A program made the position numbers and the translations under genes. Shown here piece after piece: positions 35,642 through 45,271 of a DNA stretch of 64,000 nucleotides. The stretch spans positions 3,224,001 to 3,288,000 of the forward strand of contig JAAXNY010000004.1 of NCBI GenBank assembly GCA_013420905.1, read 5' to 3'. The notes under the pieces were generated by a model. It searched no databases, had not been told where the DNA came from, and saw only the letters and a list, made by a program, of their open reading frames with translations. The stretch comes from Collybia mongolica (taxonomy: Eukaryota > Basidiomycota > Agaricomycetes > Agaricales > Clitocybaceae). Positions within the stretch are counted from its first letter, which is position 1, and every line of letters starts with the position of its first letter.

Positions 35642-36577
35642 ATGTCTACGGTGACGGTGACTATCAACAGAACGACGCATCGACCGCGCACATTATCCCT
35701 CATTGCCGCTCGTCTCCCGCCAATCCTTAACCTTCCAGCAGAACTCATTCTTGCTATCGTTGAACTTGTCATTTCTGATTCCAAACCAGCTACCCTCGCA
35801 ACGATATGCAAAGGCATCAGCAAGGCGGTTGAGATTGTTCTCTACCGTATTGTTGTACTCGACACTCCCAAAACTATCGACCTTTTCTATCGTACGACTC
35901 TTTCAAAACCACGAGGCTTTTTCGCAGAACATGTGAAGAAGGTCATCGTAACTTGGGAGTTTGAACACCATATATCCTATATCTCAAAGATTATCGCTGC
36001 TTGCCCAGCCCTGCGCGCTTTGGTATCTCCGTCGTGCGACGCGATTAGTATGGCGATGCAGAGCCCCGACTACGACGGACCATCAGAGCTTACCTTTCGA
36101 TCATACGAGAGTGATGATGCTCCTAATCCCGTTCCACGCTTCTTAAAATTATCGAGGACGCTCACGCACTTGCGTTTTTGCGAACCCAGTGATGGTTGGT
36201 ATTCGCCATCATCCATACTTTCAACATTCGGGCCCCTCCCACATTTATCCCATCTTCAACTCTCGCGCCGCGCCGATGCCAATGAGGACAACGACTTCAC
36301 ATTTGTGGAGGATATTCGCATGTTTCTCCGCTCAACACCTACCTTGAAGCTTCTAGTTGTTAGCATCTTCGCGAGCTACGCTTGGACCAACGCCCCATCA
36401 GCCAGAGCTGAAGACTCCTATATCTGGAAACTTATACGCAGGATACAGGACGAGGACCAGAGGGTCATCGTGATGAACGGGACATATGACGAATGGAGAG
36501 ATTTAGGGGGTTATGGTCAGACAGCACTGTGGAGTGGTTGGCATCCGACCGATTTCTGGGCAACTGCCAAGGGATAA
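35642..36577 (+). CDS. F-box-like protein (311 aa)
   Basis: Single-exon gene. Near the N-terminus, LPPILNLPAELILAIVELVI resembles a degenerate F-box (the LPxEL core with a following hydrophobic helix). The rest has LRR-like segments (LPHLSHLQLSRRADAN, TPTLKLLVVS). Proteins of this shape are abundant in mushroom genomes and are presumed substrate adaptors of SCF ubiquitin ligases; the target is unknown. The ATG at 35642 is chosen as the first in frame; the frame continues upstream only through non-ATG codons. It is followed by a second F-box-like gene, but the two proteins are not close copies. Confidence 0.72.
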   Translation: MSTVTVTINRTTHRPRTLSLIAARLPPILNLPAELILAIVELVISDSKPATLATICKGISKAVEIVLYRIVVLDTPKTIDLFYRTTLSKPRGFFAEHVKKVIVTWEFEHHISYISKIIAACPALRALVSPSCDAISMAMQSPDYDGPSELTFRSYESDDAPNPVPRFLKLSRTLTHLRFCEPSDGWYSPSSILSTFGPLPHLSHLQLSRRADANEDNDFTFVEDIRMFLRSTPTLKLLVVSIFASYAWTNAPSARAEDSYIWKLIRRIQDEDQRVIVMNGTYDEWRDLGGYGQTALWSGWHPTDFWATAKG

Positions 36578-37070
36578 TTCCCCCAAAGAAGACATTCATC
36601 CACAATAGAAAGAGTCATTCTAACTAGAAACCTTGATATTGGTTACAAACTAAACCTTGAGATGAGTAGAGGGCCTTTAGACATACAATACCTGTACTTA
36701 GAACTTGAAGATTTCGACTATAAGATACTATCGACTATATGTAAGAAGCTACTTTCGAGCTCTGTAGATAGTTGTAGATGAAAGTTGTTAAAGTAACATA
36801 AGGCCGACTATGACTATACCTTGCCAAGATTCACAGACATACCACGGCGTGACGCTAGACTTCCTACCTGCCACAGATTGCGACCCTTCCAACAAAAACA
36901 TGCGGCGGTGACTCATCAGACTTATAAAGGGCTGAGAAAACCACTGGGTGCCTTTATATGAGGCTTCAACTTCAAAGTTCCCAGCAAAGCAATACATAAC
37001 TCCGTGAGGGTTTTCCTCTTATCGCTCCTCAATCTCGTCGAAAGTTGATGCGAAGCCTTGTCAGTAATAG
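36578..37070. other. intergenic between F-box-like genes
   Basis: 493 bp, AT-rich in its first half. No gene or repeat recognised. Confidence 0.35.
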
Positions 37071-38396
37071 ATGGCGCCAGTGGACATACTCCCTCCGGAA
37101 ATCCTTGCTGAAATTCTTAAAGCCGCACAGCCAATAAAACGATCTCGCTATCGGGTACCCTTCGAAGTCGTGATATCACACGTATCTGCGCAATGGCGGG
37201 ACGTGGCTCTCGATACTCCTCAGTTGTGGACTCGAATTGATATTTATTCGCTGCACTCCCTCGCATGGATTCCCAGTTATCTGACGAGATCAAGCGCCCT
37301 GCCTATCGATGTCCGTTTCGATATATGGCAATCAGATCGTTCATCTAATACCATCTTCGCCGCTTCAAACATCTTGCCCCTAATAGAGACAACTCTCCCT
37401 CACATTGATCGGTGGCAGTCCTTTATGTTATTTACATATCAGCGAAGGACTGCCCAAAGTATTCTTTCACGCCTCTCCAAGGCCACCGCCCCCGTTCTTA
37501 AGCGCCTTCGTGTCTCAGTCGATGGATCTGATGACTTCGGGCCTCCAAATATCGACGCCACCGCCAATACCGTCTTTGCAGGTGGTGCGCCACAATTAAT
37601 GTGCACAGAGATAGATGGATTGTGGTATCTCCCCCCTTTGGGGAATTTAACTGCACTGGAACTTCACACGTCAATCGGGGCGCTACCGCTTAGTTACGAC
37701 GATTTCAGCGTAATCGCAAGGACAGCACCAAATTTAGGCCACCTAGCCGTTCGTGGTATCGTCGACATCGCTCGGTGGCCCGCCCTCGCTGCCCCAGCTT
37801 TGGAGTTACCTTCCATCTGTTCACTCTTGTTCAGCAACGAGAACGCGTTCGCCATGGCTTTCTTGACATCAGTCGCCGTTCCACACCTTCAATCACTCTG
37901 GTTGGACTACCCAGAGAATGCCCTCCCAGAAGCATTTTTCGACTCCCCCATGTACTCCACAGCGAACCGCTTCCCTGCACTCCGGTATCTTACTCTACAG
38001 AGCTATAACTTCTACGGCATCGAAATGCTCGCGAGGGTGTTCCCCAGCATCACACATCTCCACTTGGCATACTGTAACACTTTCCACATCAGATATCTAA
38101 GGGATGCATTGTTGGGCCAAGATCGCAGATGGTGGTCGGGGCTCCACACGGTTGCTATACGTACGACTCGCGACCATTATGTTAAAAAGTTGGAACAAAC
38201 TTTTGAGGAAATTACGCGTGTTCGCCTCCACGACGGCATGCCCATCAGGAAATTATTCCTTGACCTCAATGTTTTCTTAGCCTTGTCCAAGTCGAACACT
38301 TTACAGGAAAATACAAAACTAGAAGAACTGAGGGCGACAAACTACAGCGATCCCCAGTGGGATATGATACACGAAGATACAATGGTCCGAGTATAA
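37071..38396 (+). CDS. F-box-like protein with LRR-type C-terminus (441 aa)
   Basis: Single exon. The N-terminus MAPVDILPPEILAEILKAAQ followed by VISHVSAQWRDVALDTPQLW is the typical agaricomycete F-box-like pattern: LPPEILxxI, then CxxWRxxAxxTPxLW with Ser in place of the usual Cys. The body has repeated hydrophobic segments (LGHLAVRGIVDIARWPALAA, FPALRYLTLQSYNFYG, FPSITHLHLAYC) that suggest an LRR-like fold. A role as an SCF ligase adaptor is the family inference; the substrate is unknown. The start at 37071 places the F-box at the expected N-terminal position. Confidence 0.82.
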   Translation: MAPVDILPPEILAEILKAAQPIKRSRYRVPFEVVISHVSAQWRDVALDTPQLWTRIDIYSLHSLAWIPSYLTRSSALPIDVRFDIWQSDRSSNTIFAASNILPLIETTLPHIDRWQSFMLFTYQRRTAQSILSRLSKATAPVLKRLRVSVDGSDDFGPPNIDATANTVFAGGAPQLMCTEIDGLWYLPPLGNLTALELHTSIGALPLSYDDFSVIARTAPNLGHLAVRGIVDIARWPALAAPALELPSICSLLFSNENAFAMAFLTSVAVPHLQSLWLDYPENALPEAFFDSPMYSTANRFPALRYLTLQSYNFYGIEMLARVFPSITHLHLAYCNTFHIRYLRDALLGQDRRWWSGLHTVAIRTTRDHYVKKLEQTFEEITRVRLHDGMPIRKLFLDLNVFLALSKSNTLQENTKLEELRATNYSDPQWDMIHEDTMVRV

Positions 38397-39943
38397 CACC
38401 CATGTAACGCGGAACCAAGCAATGAAAATCGTTTACATTATAATTGAGCGGTACCATGGACCTGAAAGTTTGAAGAAGCTGAATGTGCTATGGCTTATCA
38501 AAACCTGCCATCTTCGACAGCCTACACGCCAACCAACCAACCTATCTATATGGTCCCAAAATAAATTTCGCAGTCCTTCCTGTCTAACTGCTTATTCTCC
38601 AATAATCTTCTGTCGTGGCTCCATGCGCATTGGGGTGGTTATTTCGGCTTATTGGCAGAACCTGTGGAACTAAGGTTTTCTTGAACCTCCCTTAGATTTT
38701 ATACCAAATATATAAGATATTGGGATGCAGAACTGCCTTATAGAAGGAGCATATTTTTTTTTACCGACTTTTGGAGGATCTTTCTTACTCTCTTGACAAA
38801 ACAGTGCTGGGGGCTCATTCTCTGCCTGTTCCCTGGTCCCAGGCCTGGACGGCTAAGTGACTGAAGCAATACCCTCAGCAGGAAGAAGTGGATTGAGATC
38901 CATGTCTGGTTGCTTGGCCGGTTTGGGTGAAGTGTTTAGCTCAATGCATGCGGCAGATACGTAACAGCAGGCTATGTGTTCTTCTTTGGAATCATGTTGT
39001 TTGCTGCCACTGGTTATGAGGTAAGTTGTGCTTCGGGAATGAAGGTGCCGTTTAATAGTGTGCGCAGGTTTGGGAAGACGTCGATAATGTGCTTGTATAG
39101 TCAAAAACCACGCGAAACTGCTCTATATCCTGTGAGTTCATAAATTGTATTATCTAGTCAAAAAGGTATAAATTTGGAAATCAGTTCGTTTTTGAAATTT
39201 GCGGCAGGGCACAAGGACACCTATGGCCTGAGATTTTTGTCTACATCCAAAAATAAGGATACCCTTATTCAGAGACACAATTTGAGTTGCGAATCAGCAC
39301 GAACGACGCGAGTGAATTAGTTTGAAAACTCTTTTTTAAATGCGGGGTGCATATGTGTGCTTTCACAGTTTGTAGTCCTCCTGACCTACTCCGTGTTTGA
39401 CAACCAGATGGTGGTCCTTTTTTCAATCCTGTCTAAGCAGATGCGTGTGCCTCCTTCGAATCCGACTTACTTAATCCTTGCATGAGCTGCTTGACCAACA
39501 CCGTTAATTACAATTACTGAGTGGTTTCTTCTGTCGTTTTCTACCTTCTGACCTGCTGACCGCCTGTTGTTACTTGGAGTCTGCCTTTTCCCACCAGACT
39601 TACTGGGGCATTGATTTTTTGCAGATATGGTGGAGGGTAGGAGAATATTTTTCCCATTGTAGTTCCAGATAGATCCCTCTATTCTTTGTTACCAGTGTTA
39701 GTATTCGTACATCACGCATGCAAATTTATACAACCAGTGCAATATGCGAAAAGGTGCCATGTAAATTTACAAGATTGGTGCACGATGGGCCAATGTATTA
39801 TTGGCACCTGCCAGAACTTTCGAGGAGTGACCACAAAAGATGGGCACGTGCACTGCATTTTCTCGTGTCCAACACCGAGTGACCACCGTAATAATTGTTC
39901 AAAACTATTGCATTCGCAGGTCAGGCCACAATAACCGGTCAAA
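38397..39943. other. 1.5-kb intergenic region
   Basis: Separates the second F-box gene from SSL1. Several short frames are present on both strands, none with family content. No inverted repeats were recognised. Confidence 0.35.
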
Positions 39944-41625
39944 ATGCCGCCCCGCCGAGACAACGAATACATGGACGCCGATTCTGAATCCGACATCTCC
40001 ATCCTCGGCGACGATGATCTAGACACCCGAGGTGGCAAGGGGAAGGGAAAGACAAAAGCCGGTGGCAAACGCAAACGGGATAAAGGGAAAGGCAAGGCAA
40101 AAGACGTTGTACGTCCCCTTTCAGCCTCACTGAATGTTCGTCTTGAATACGCGTAACAATAGCAAGCATATACATGGGAAGCCAACTACACGCGTTCTTG
40201 GGAGACGGTACAGGAAGATGAGGCGGGGAGTCTGCGAAGCTCGGTGGAAGACTGGATGGCGCGGGGACGCAGACGGAGGTCGGTGCTGTATCTCCTTTGT
40301 TATTGTATAGAGCAACTGATGATAGCAGGTTACTCGCGCCAGCCTCAGCAATTCGGCGGACAATTATCCGCCACTTGGTCCTACTTCTTGACCTCTCAGC
40401 GTCGATGATGGATAGGGACATGAGACCGACGAGGTTCGACTTGACATTGCAGTATGCACGAGAGTTCATCACGGAGTGGTTTGATCAAAATCCTTTGGGC
40501 CAGATTGGCGTTGTAGGTATGAGGGCCGGGTTGGGGGAGAGAATCGGCGATATGAGTGGTACGCCCCATACATTGCATATATTTATCCGCTCTGGACTCA
40601 AACTATTGTAGGCAACCCTCAAGACGTCCTCAGAGCTATCGCCGATCGCCACAAACTCGAGCCTGTGGGGGAACCAAGCTTGCAGAATGCTATTGAAATG
40701 GCTCGTAACAGTATGAAGCATGTATTCTTTCCCGAACTTTTTTTTTTTTCCATCAACCAATACTTGTCTGCAGCCATCTCCCCACCCACTCCTCGCGCGA
40801 AATCCTCATCATTTTCGGGTCCCTAACAACTTGTGACCCAGGAAACATTCACGACACCCTTGACTCTTGCGTCAAGAACAAAATTCGAATATCTGTCGTT
40901 GCCCTTGCGGCTGAGATGAAGATTTGTCGTGATATCTGTGATAAAACGGGTGGTCCGTCCATCCATCTATTCCGCACTCGTTTCCATTTCCTCACCATTC
41001 TTCACCAAGACAGGCCAATTCGGCGTTGCACTCAATGATGGGCACTTTAAGGACCTCCTCTTCGAGCTCGTCCCGCCTCCGGCACAACGTGCTCTTTCCC
41101 GAGCGGCAGGTGCAGGTGCAACGAACCCCGCCGCGGACCTCATGATGATGGGCTTCCCTACGCGATTGCCAGATACATCTCCTCCGAGCCTTTGTGTATG
41201 CCATTCCGAGATCAAGAGCGAAGGATTCCTTTGTCCTAGGTGTTCGGCAAAAGTGTGCGACGTGCCAACGGATTGCGATATATGCGGGCTGATGATCGTG
41301 AGTTCCCCTCATCTAGCGAGGAGTTATCACCATTTGTTTCCAGTGAAGTCGTATGACGCTATGTATGTTATCATTCTCCTCACCCTATTTTGGGTCATCT
41401 TGTTGACATGGCATTGATAGAATGACAATGGATCAGGTTGTCGATTCCGTGAAGGCTTGCCACGGATGTTCGCGCCCATTCCCGGTGGTAGTAGCTGCCA
41501 ATACGAGTGAGGGTTTAAGCCCTGTCGGGCGGTATCGATGTTCAGAATGCCACCAAGACTTTTGCTCCGAGTGTGATGTATTTATCCATGATGTCGTACA
41601 TTGCTGTCCGGGATGTGGTAAATAG
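39944..41625 (+). CDS. SSL1: TFIIH core subunit Ssl1/p44 (448 aa)
   Basis: Nuclear component of the TFIIH core, needed for transcription initiation and nucleotide excision repair; it stimulates the XPD/Rad3 helicase. Exons: 39944-40108, 40163-40278, 40329-40558, 40612-40717, 40774-40949, 41014-41362, 41421-41625; total 1347 nt. A basic Gly/Lys-rich N-terminus precedes [19 protein letters not shown] and the von Willebrand A fold with [20 protein letters not shown] (DxSxS). [19 protein letters not shown] and [15 protein letters not shown] follow, then a zinc module ([15 protein letters not shown]...CDICGL). The C-terminal C4C4 RING-like domain reads CHGCSRPF...[15 protein letters not shown]...CCPGCGK. 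The intron at 40718-40773 is best read as GC-AG, restoring [14 protein letters not shown]. Confidence 0.95.
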
Positions 41626-41784
41626 CGACCGCCCTACGTGCCCAGGGCATATATTCTGTCGCATGAACGAGTTCAGAGCAGGCCGCAACTAAATACTTAC
41701 ATAAATTACATCCAACTACCGCTCCTAGATGCGTACCCGTTGTCCAATATTATATTACTATATCACTTCCCAATCTAATACCAA

Positions 41785-43389
41785 CTAATCATGAGACCCC
41801 CATGTCTCGTCTACCCATTCAACGCACTGTAGGATCTTCCTCGTCACGTCCTCGATACCACTCACGAGCACAGGATCCTCAAAGCCTTTCACCACGACTG
41901 GCATCCCTACCGCCCGTTTAGGTCTGATGTCATTGACAAAGCCATTGACAATGCCCTTCATGTCCCTCCCAGTTCGCATCCTGTGTGGCACACTATAGCT
42001 TTCTTCCCCACTGCCAGCGTCGACCATATCTTCCAAATACCTCCCTACGGCCTTCACAAGCCTCCCCAGGAGCAGCAGAAAGACAGGATCCCGGGGTTTC
42101 AGTGTCCTCTCCACCGCTGCGCGTAGCTCCTCCTCTCCTTTATCCTGCCCTTCCTCCGTCTCCTCTCCATCGCCCTTTCCCAGCCTCCTCGCCCGCACGA
42201 CCTCGTCCGCGAGATTCAGCAGCCGCGTCGCGTCGTGCGCCCCTTCTGAGTGTAGCCCCGGACCGGGAACGCCGACCGCGTACTCGTCGCTGTCTATTTC
42301 GGCCTTGAGCAGCGCCCAAACGCGCGCAACGAAGTCGGTTGGAATGGCAGGCGGCAGGCGCGTGAGCGCGCGGAGACAGGCGGCAATGGCGAGGGCCTGG
42401 AGATAATTCTGGAGGTAAAGGAGCGCGGGTGCAGTGAAGAAGAGTTGTGGGGGAAGGAGGTAGGGTGCGGACACAGAGTTGGGGGGTTGGGAGGATAGGG
42501 GGACGTCGCAGGACACGGCGGCGTCGGAGCCGAGGGCGCCCATAAGCGTCCGGGATAGATGTTTCTTCCTCTCAGCAACGGTGCGCTCCGGGTGTTGATC
42601 CTGGTCTTGCGCCCACGCATGCCACGCGGTGCGGAGGTTCTGTGCCCCGCCCCAGAGTTCAAGTACAATCTCCTGCTCGCATGTACGAGCCTGCTGTGCA
42701 ATGACAACTGCGAGCTGAGACTCAGACATGGCGCCGAGGACGGATTGGGTGAGGTCGGCTTTGAGGGTGTCCGCGAGGGCGATGAGAGCTTTGAATGTGT
42801 CGACGACGAGGGCTGCAAGTGGCGTTTGCGGGTGGGACGGGGCATCGATCGAGATGCGCAAGGCGTCGATGTCGGGGTCACGGACGGGGGCACACCGCTC
42901 ACGGAGGGCGGCAAGGATCTCCTTGAGGAGTGCAATGGTGGAGTGCAGAGGCGAGGATGTGGGAGGGGGTGGGGACGAGAGGGTTTGCAAGACGGTGTGT
43001 GTGGACGGGAAGAGCGGGGCGAGGGACTCCTGCAAATCGGCATAGAGCCCTTTGAGGCGCAGGAGCTGAATCGACGGCTCCGATGATGAGAGCGATTCCA
43101 GGGCCTGGGGGGGGGGGGGAGGGGGGTGCGCTCAGTACACGATATAGGTTTTTTTTTAGCGGAGGAGTAGACACTGCACCTCGTTCCAGAAAGCCTGGTG
43201 AACGACTTTTTCGACTCTGTCGTGAAGGACGGTCTCAGCGGTCTCTGGGACGGAGGAAACCTGGGAGCGGGTCATCATGGAGAGAAGAGACTTTCCCGGG
43301 GGGATGAGTTTGGCAGGGTCTGTGGCGAGGACATGGAGGAAGTAGGCCTGGTTCAGGACATGCAACAGTTCAGGTGGGAGCGAGTTCAT
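41785..43389 (-). CDS. Tcp11/Sok1-like protein (509 aa)
   Basis: Exons (reverse): 43389-43180 and 43104-41785, phase 0; total 1530 nt. The joined frame reads HQAFWNEALESLSSSEPSIQ followed by LLRLKGLYADLQESLAPLFP, the start of the T-complex 11 domain. TSSPLHSTIALLKEILAALR, ALRERCAPVRDPDIDAL and MSESQLAVVIAQQARTCEQE follow, a combination typical of fungal Tcp11 proteins. In yeast the family member Sok1 is a multicopy suppressor of PKA loss, so a link to cAMP/PKA signalling is possible but inferred. The coding sequence is clearly GC-rich compared with its neighbours. The single intron has an extreme C-run before its acceptor. Confidence 0.85.
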
Positions 43390-43536
43390 AGTTAAGGGCT
43401 AACAAATATCCGATCTTATGATCCTGATTCGTTTCACTATGTCGAGACATCCTATTATTTTTACATTATGTACTGCAAATACAGGCCCCGCTACTAGAAA
43501 GAAATATACAAGTCATATATGGAAAAATAACATGGG

Positions 43537-44229
43537 CTAGACTCGAGAATACGATGGAGGAGGGTACTCCACGGGCGGTACGTTGGCTTGAGTGGTAGAG
43601 GCACTAGCCAATCCGTGCTGGTTGAGCTCGGCACCACTCGCTGCTTGTAGTAGTAGCGGCCGTGGTGGTGGCGGCGGTGGCGGAGGCTCACCGGGCGGAT
43701 CATGAGGGGGAGCATGAGACGGGGGTGGGGATATTAGTGGTGGTGGCGGGTTGAGAGGCATTTGGGGCGGTCCTTTCGCATGATCGTATGGCGGCGCAGG
43801 CTCAAAGACTGGAGGTCGCCGTTGCTGCCGGAACTGGTATGGCGCGCGGGGAACGTAACTCCTAGGTGGTGGCGGGAGTCTGATGAACTCTGCAATATGT
43901 GCGGGTCCGTTGGAGTAGTGCTGCAGTCTGGGGTGGACGTTGTAGTTGCGGCGACGGCGGCGGTTTCGTAGGACGAAGCAGGAGGCGAGGCTGATTACGA
44001 TTAAGACTGGGGGGTGGGTAAGAGTCGAATCGACGCTCCAGCTGAGTGTGCAAGTAAGAGAGACTTACTTCCTGCAATGATGATGGCGTAGTTGGTGGGT
44101 CGGAAACGTGGGGGACAGTTGGTTCCACTACAGATGAGGACGTGTTAAATAATACCACACGATGGAGTAGGTCAGAATAAAAGCTTACAAGTCGTCGCAT
44201 TCGTCGCGTTGATGAAGCGTCAAAGACAT
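43537..44229 (-). CDS. small single-pass membrane protein with PY motifs, copy A (189 aa)
   Basis: Exons (reverse): 44229-44189, 44127-44069, 44006-43537; total 570 nt. A short N-terminal head with conserved Cys (RDECDDFGTNCPP, then RFRPTNY) is followed by one membrane helix (about residues 27-46) and a basic stop-transfer cluster (RNRRRRR). The long C-terminal tail is proline-rich, with FEPAPPYDHAKGP, a run of eight prolines and a final VEYPPPSYSRV. PPxY motifs bind WW domains such as those of the Rsp5/NEDD4 ubiquitin ligases. The architecture is like the yeast Rcr proteins, but homology is not shown. Copy B immediately upstream has the same exon layout. Confidence 0.75.
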
Positions 44230-44653
44230 GGCTAGTTTAGGCAGAACATGTTGCCTTGAACTAGCACAGTTATGGAGCCAAGCCAGTCGACAGGCGTGGG
44301 CGAAATCATCTCAAAAGTCAGGTTACATATCTCCATCCATCTTCGAGTCAAATCTGACAAGTCCAATTCCGTCTTTACCATTCATCTGACAGCCTTGGAA
44401 TCAATAAAACTAAAGTAAAATCATAACTAGACGCGTTCGACTGGCTATGATAGGATGCTGATATTAGAGGTTGATCGTAACCTTATCTCGGATCAGAAAT
44501 GATAGCCCTCTCGGGATCGACGCATGCTGTGGATGCAGGTGTCCATGAATTGAATTGATGGGTACTACGTCAGGAGTTAGTCACACATGGTACAGTACAG
44601 TTGATAATATATAGCCTGAAGAAGATAGTGTAGTGGCAGTCGAGGCCATGACG
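44230..44653. other. intergenic between PY-motif genes A and B
   Basis: 424 bp holding the promoter of copy A and the 3' end of copy B. No further gene. Confidence 0.35.
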
Positions 44654-45146
44654 TTATGCGGGCGAGTAAGATGGGGGTGGATATTGGACTACAGGCATGT
44701 TGGGCTGGGGTATAGCCGGAGACGAATTCGACTGCTCAGTTGGGTGCAGGGGAGGTTTAGTTGGGTCGTACGGGGGTGCAGGTTCGAAGAATGGGGGTGG
44801 ATTGTATGGGTTGTGTGGGATGTGTGGTGAATGCGATGGGGGCAGCGGTGCAATGCTAATTGATTGAGAATGGATTGCATTGAAGCGTTGGCGACGGCGT
44901 CTGCGCATGAGGAAGCAAGAGAAAAAGAGGATAAAGAGGACGACTAGGATGGGATTAGTCCTGGAAATAAATGGAAGGGAATATGTGTACTAATTGTGAT
45001 AGATGTAGCATAGGTGGTGGGTCTGATGCGGTTATGGCAATTGTTACCGCTGGGTATTGTTTAGAAAAAAAGGAAATAAATATATGGAGGTGAACTAACA
45101 AAGTATCGCAATCGTCGCGTTTTACAGACATTCTGGAGTCGGCCAT
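44654..45146 (-). CDS. small single-pass membrane protein with PY motifs, copy B (131 aa)
   Basis: Exons (reverse): 45146-45100, 45049-44991, 44943-44654; total 396 nt. It is a paralogue of copy A: RDDCDTFGNNCHNRIRPTTY aligns with the head of copy A, then comes one membrane helix (about residues 30-48) and RRRRRQR. The tail is shorter, with FFEPAPPYDPTKPP and the end VVQYPPPSYSPA. Both genes have a 59-nt second exon and identical intron phases, which argues for tandem duplication. An earlier acceptor in intron 2 would give a stop codon, so the CTAG acceptor at 44944 is needed. The start lies 125 bp from the divergent NIPA-like gene. Confidence 0.75.
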
Positions 45147-45271
45147 GGCTGTTGGCTGGTGAACGGTTGGACTGAGGTCATTACGTAAGGGGCTGTGGAG
45201 TTGGAGCGCGCCTTTTCGTTCGAATTCGTGACGACCCAACTTGCGAGTCAAAATAATTCCGCTCCTTCTGC
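45147..45271. promoter_or_regulatory. 125-bp bidirectional promoter, PY protein B / NIPA transporter
   Basis: The interval between divergent start codons is only 125 bp. No TATA box was seen. Co-regulation is an inference from the spacing. Confidence 0.5.

Noticed and set aside
42294..43043. 249-codon reverse frame rich in Pro, Ser and Arg
   Set aside because: An alternate frame of the GC-rich Tcp11-like exon, with typical shadow composition.
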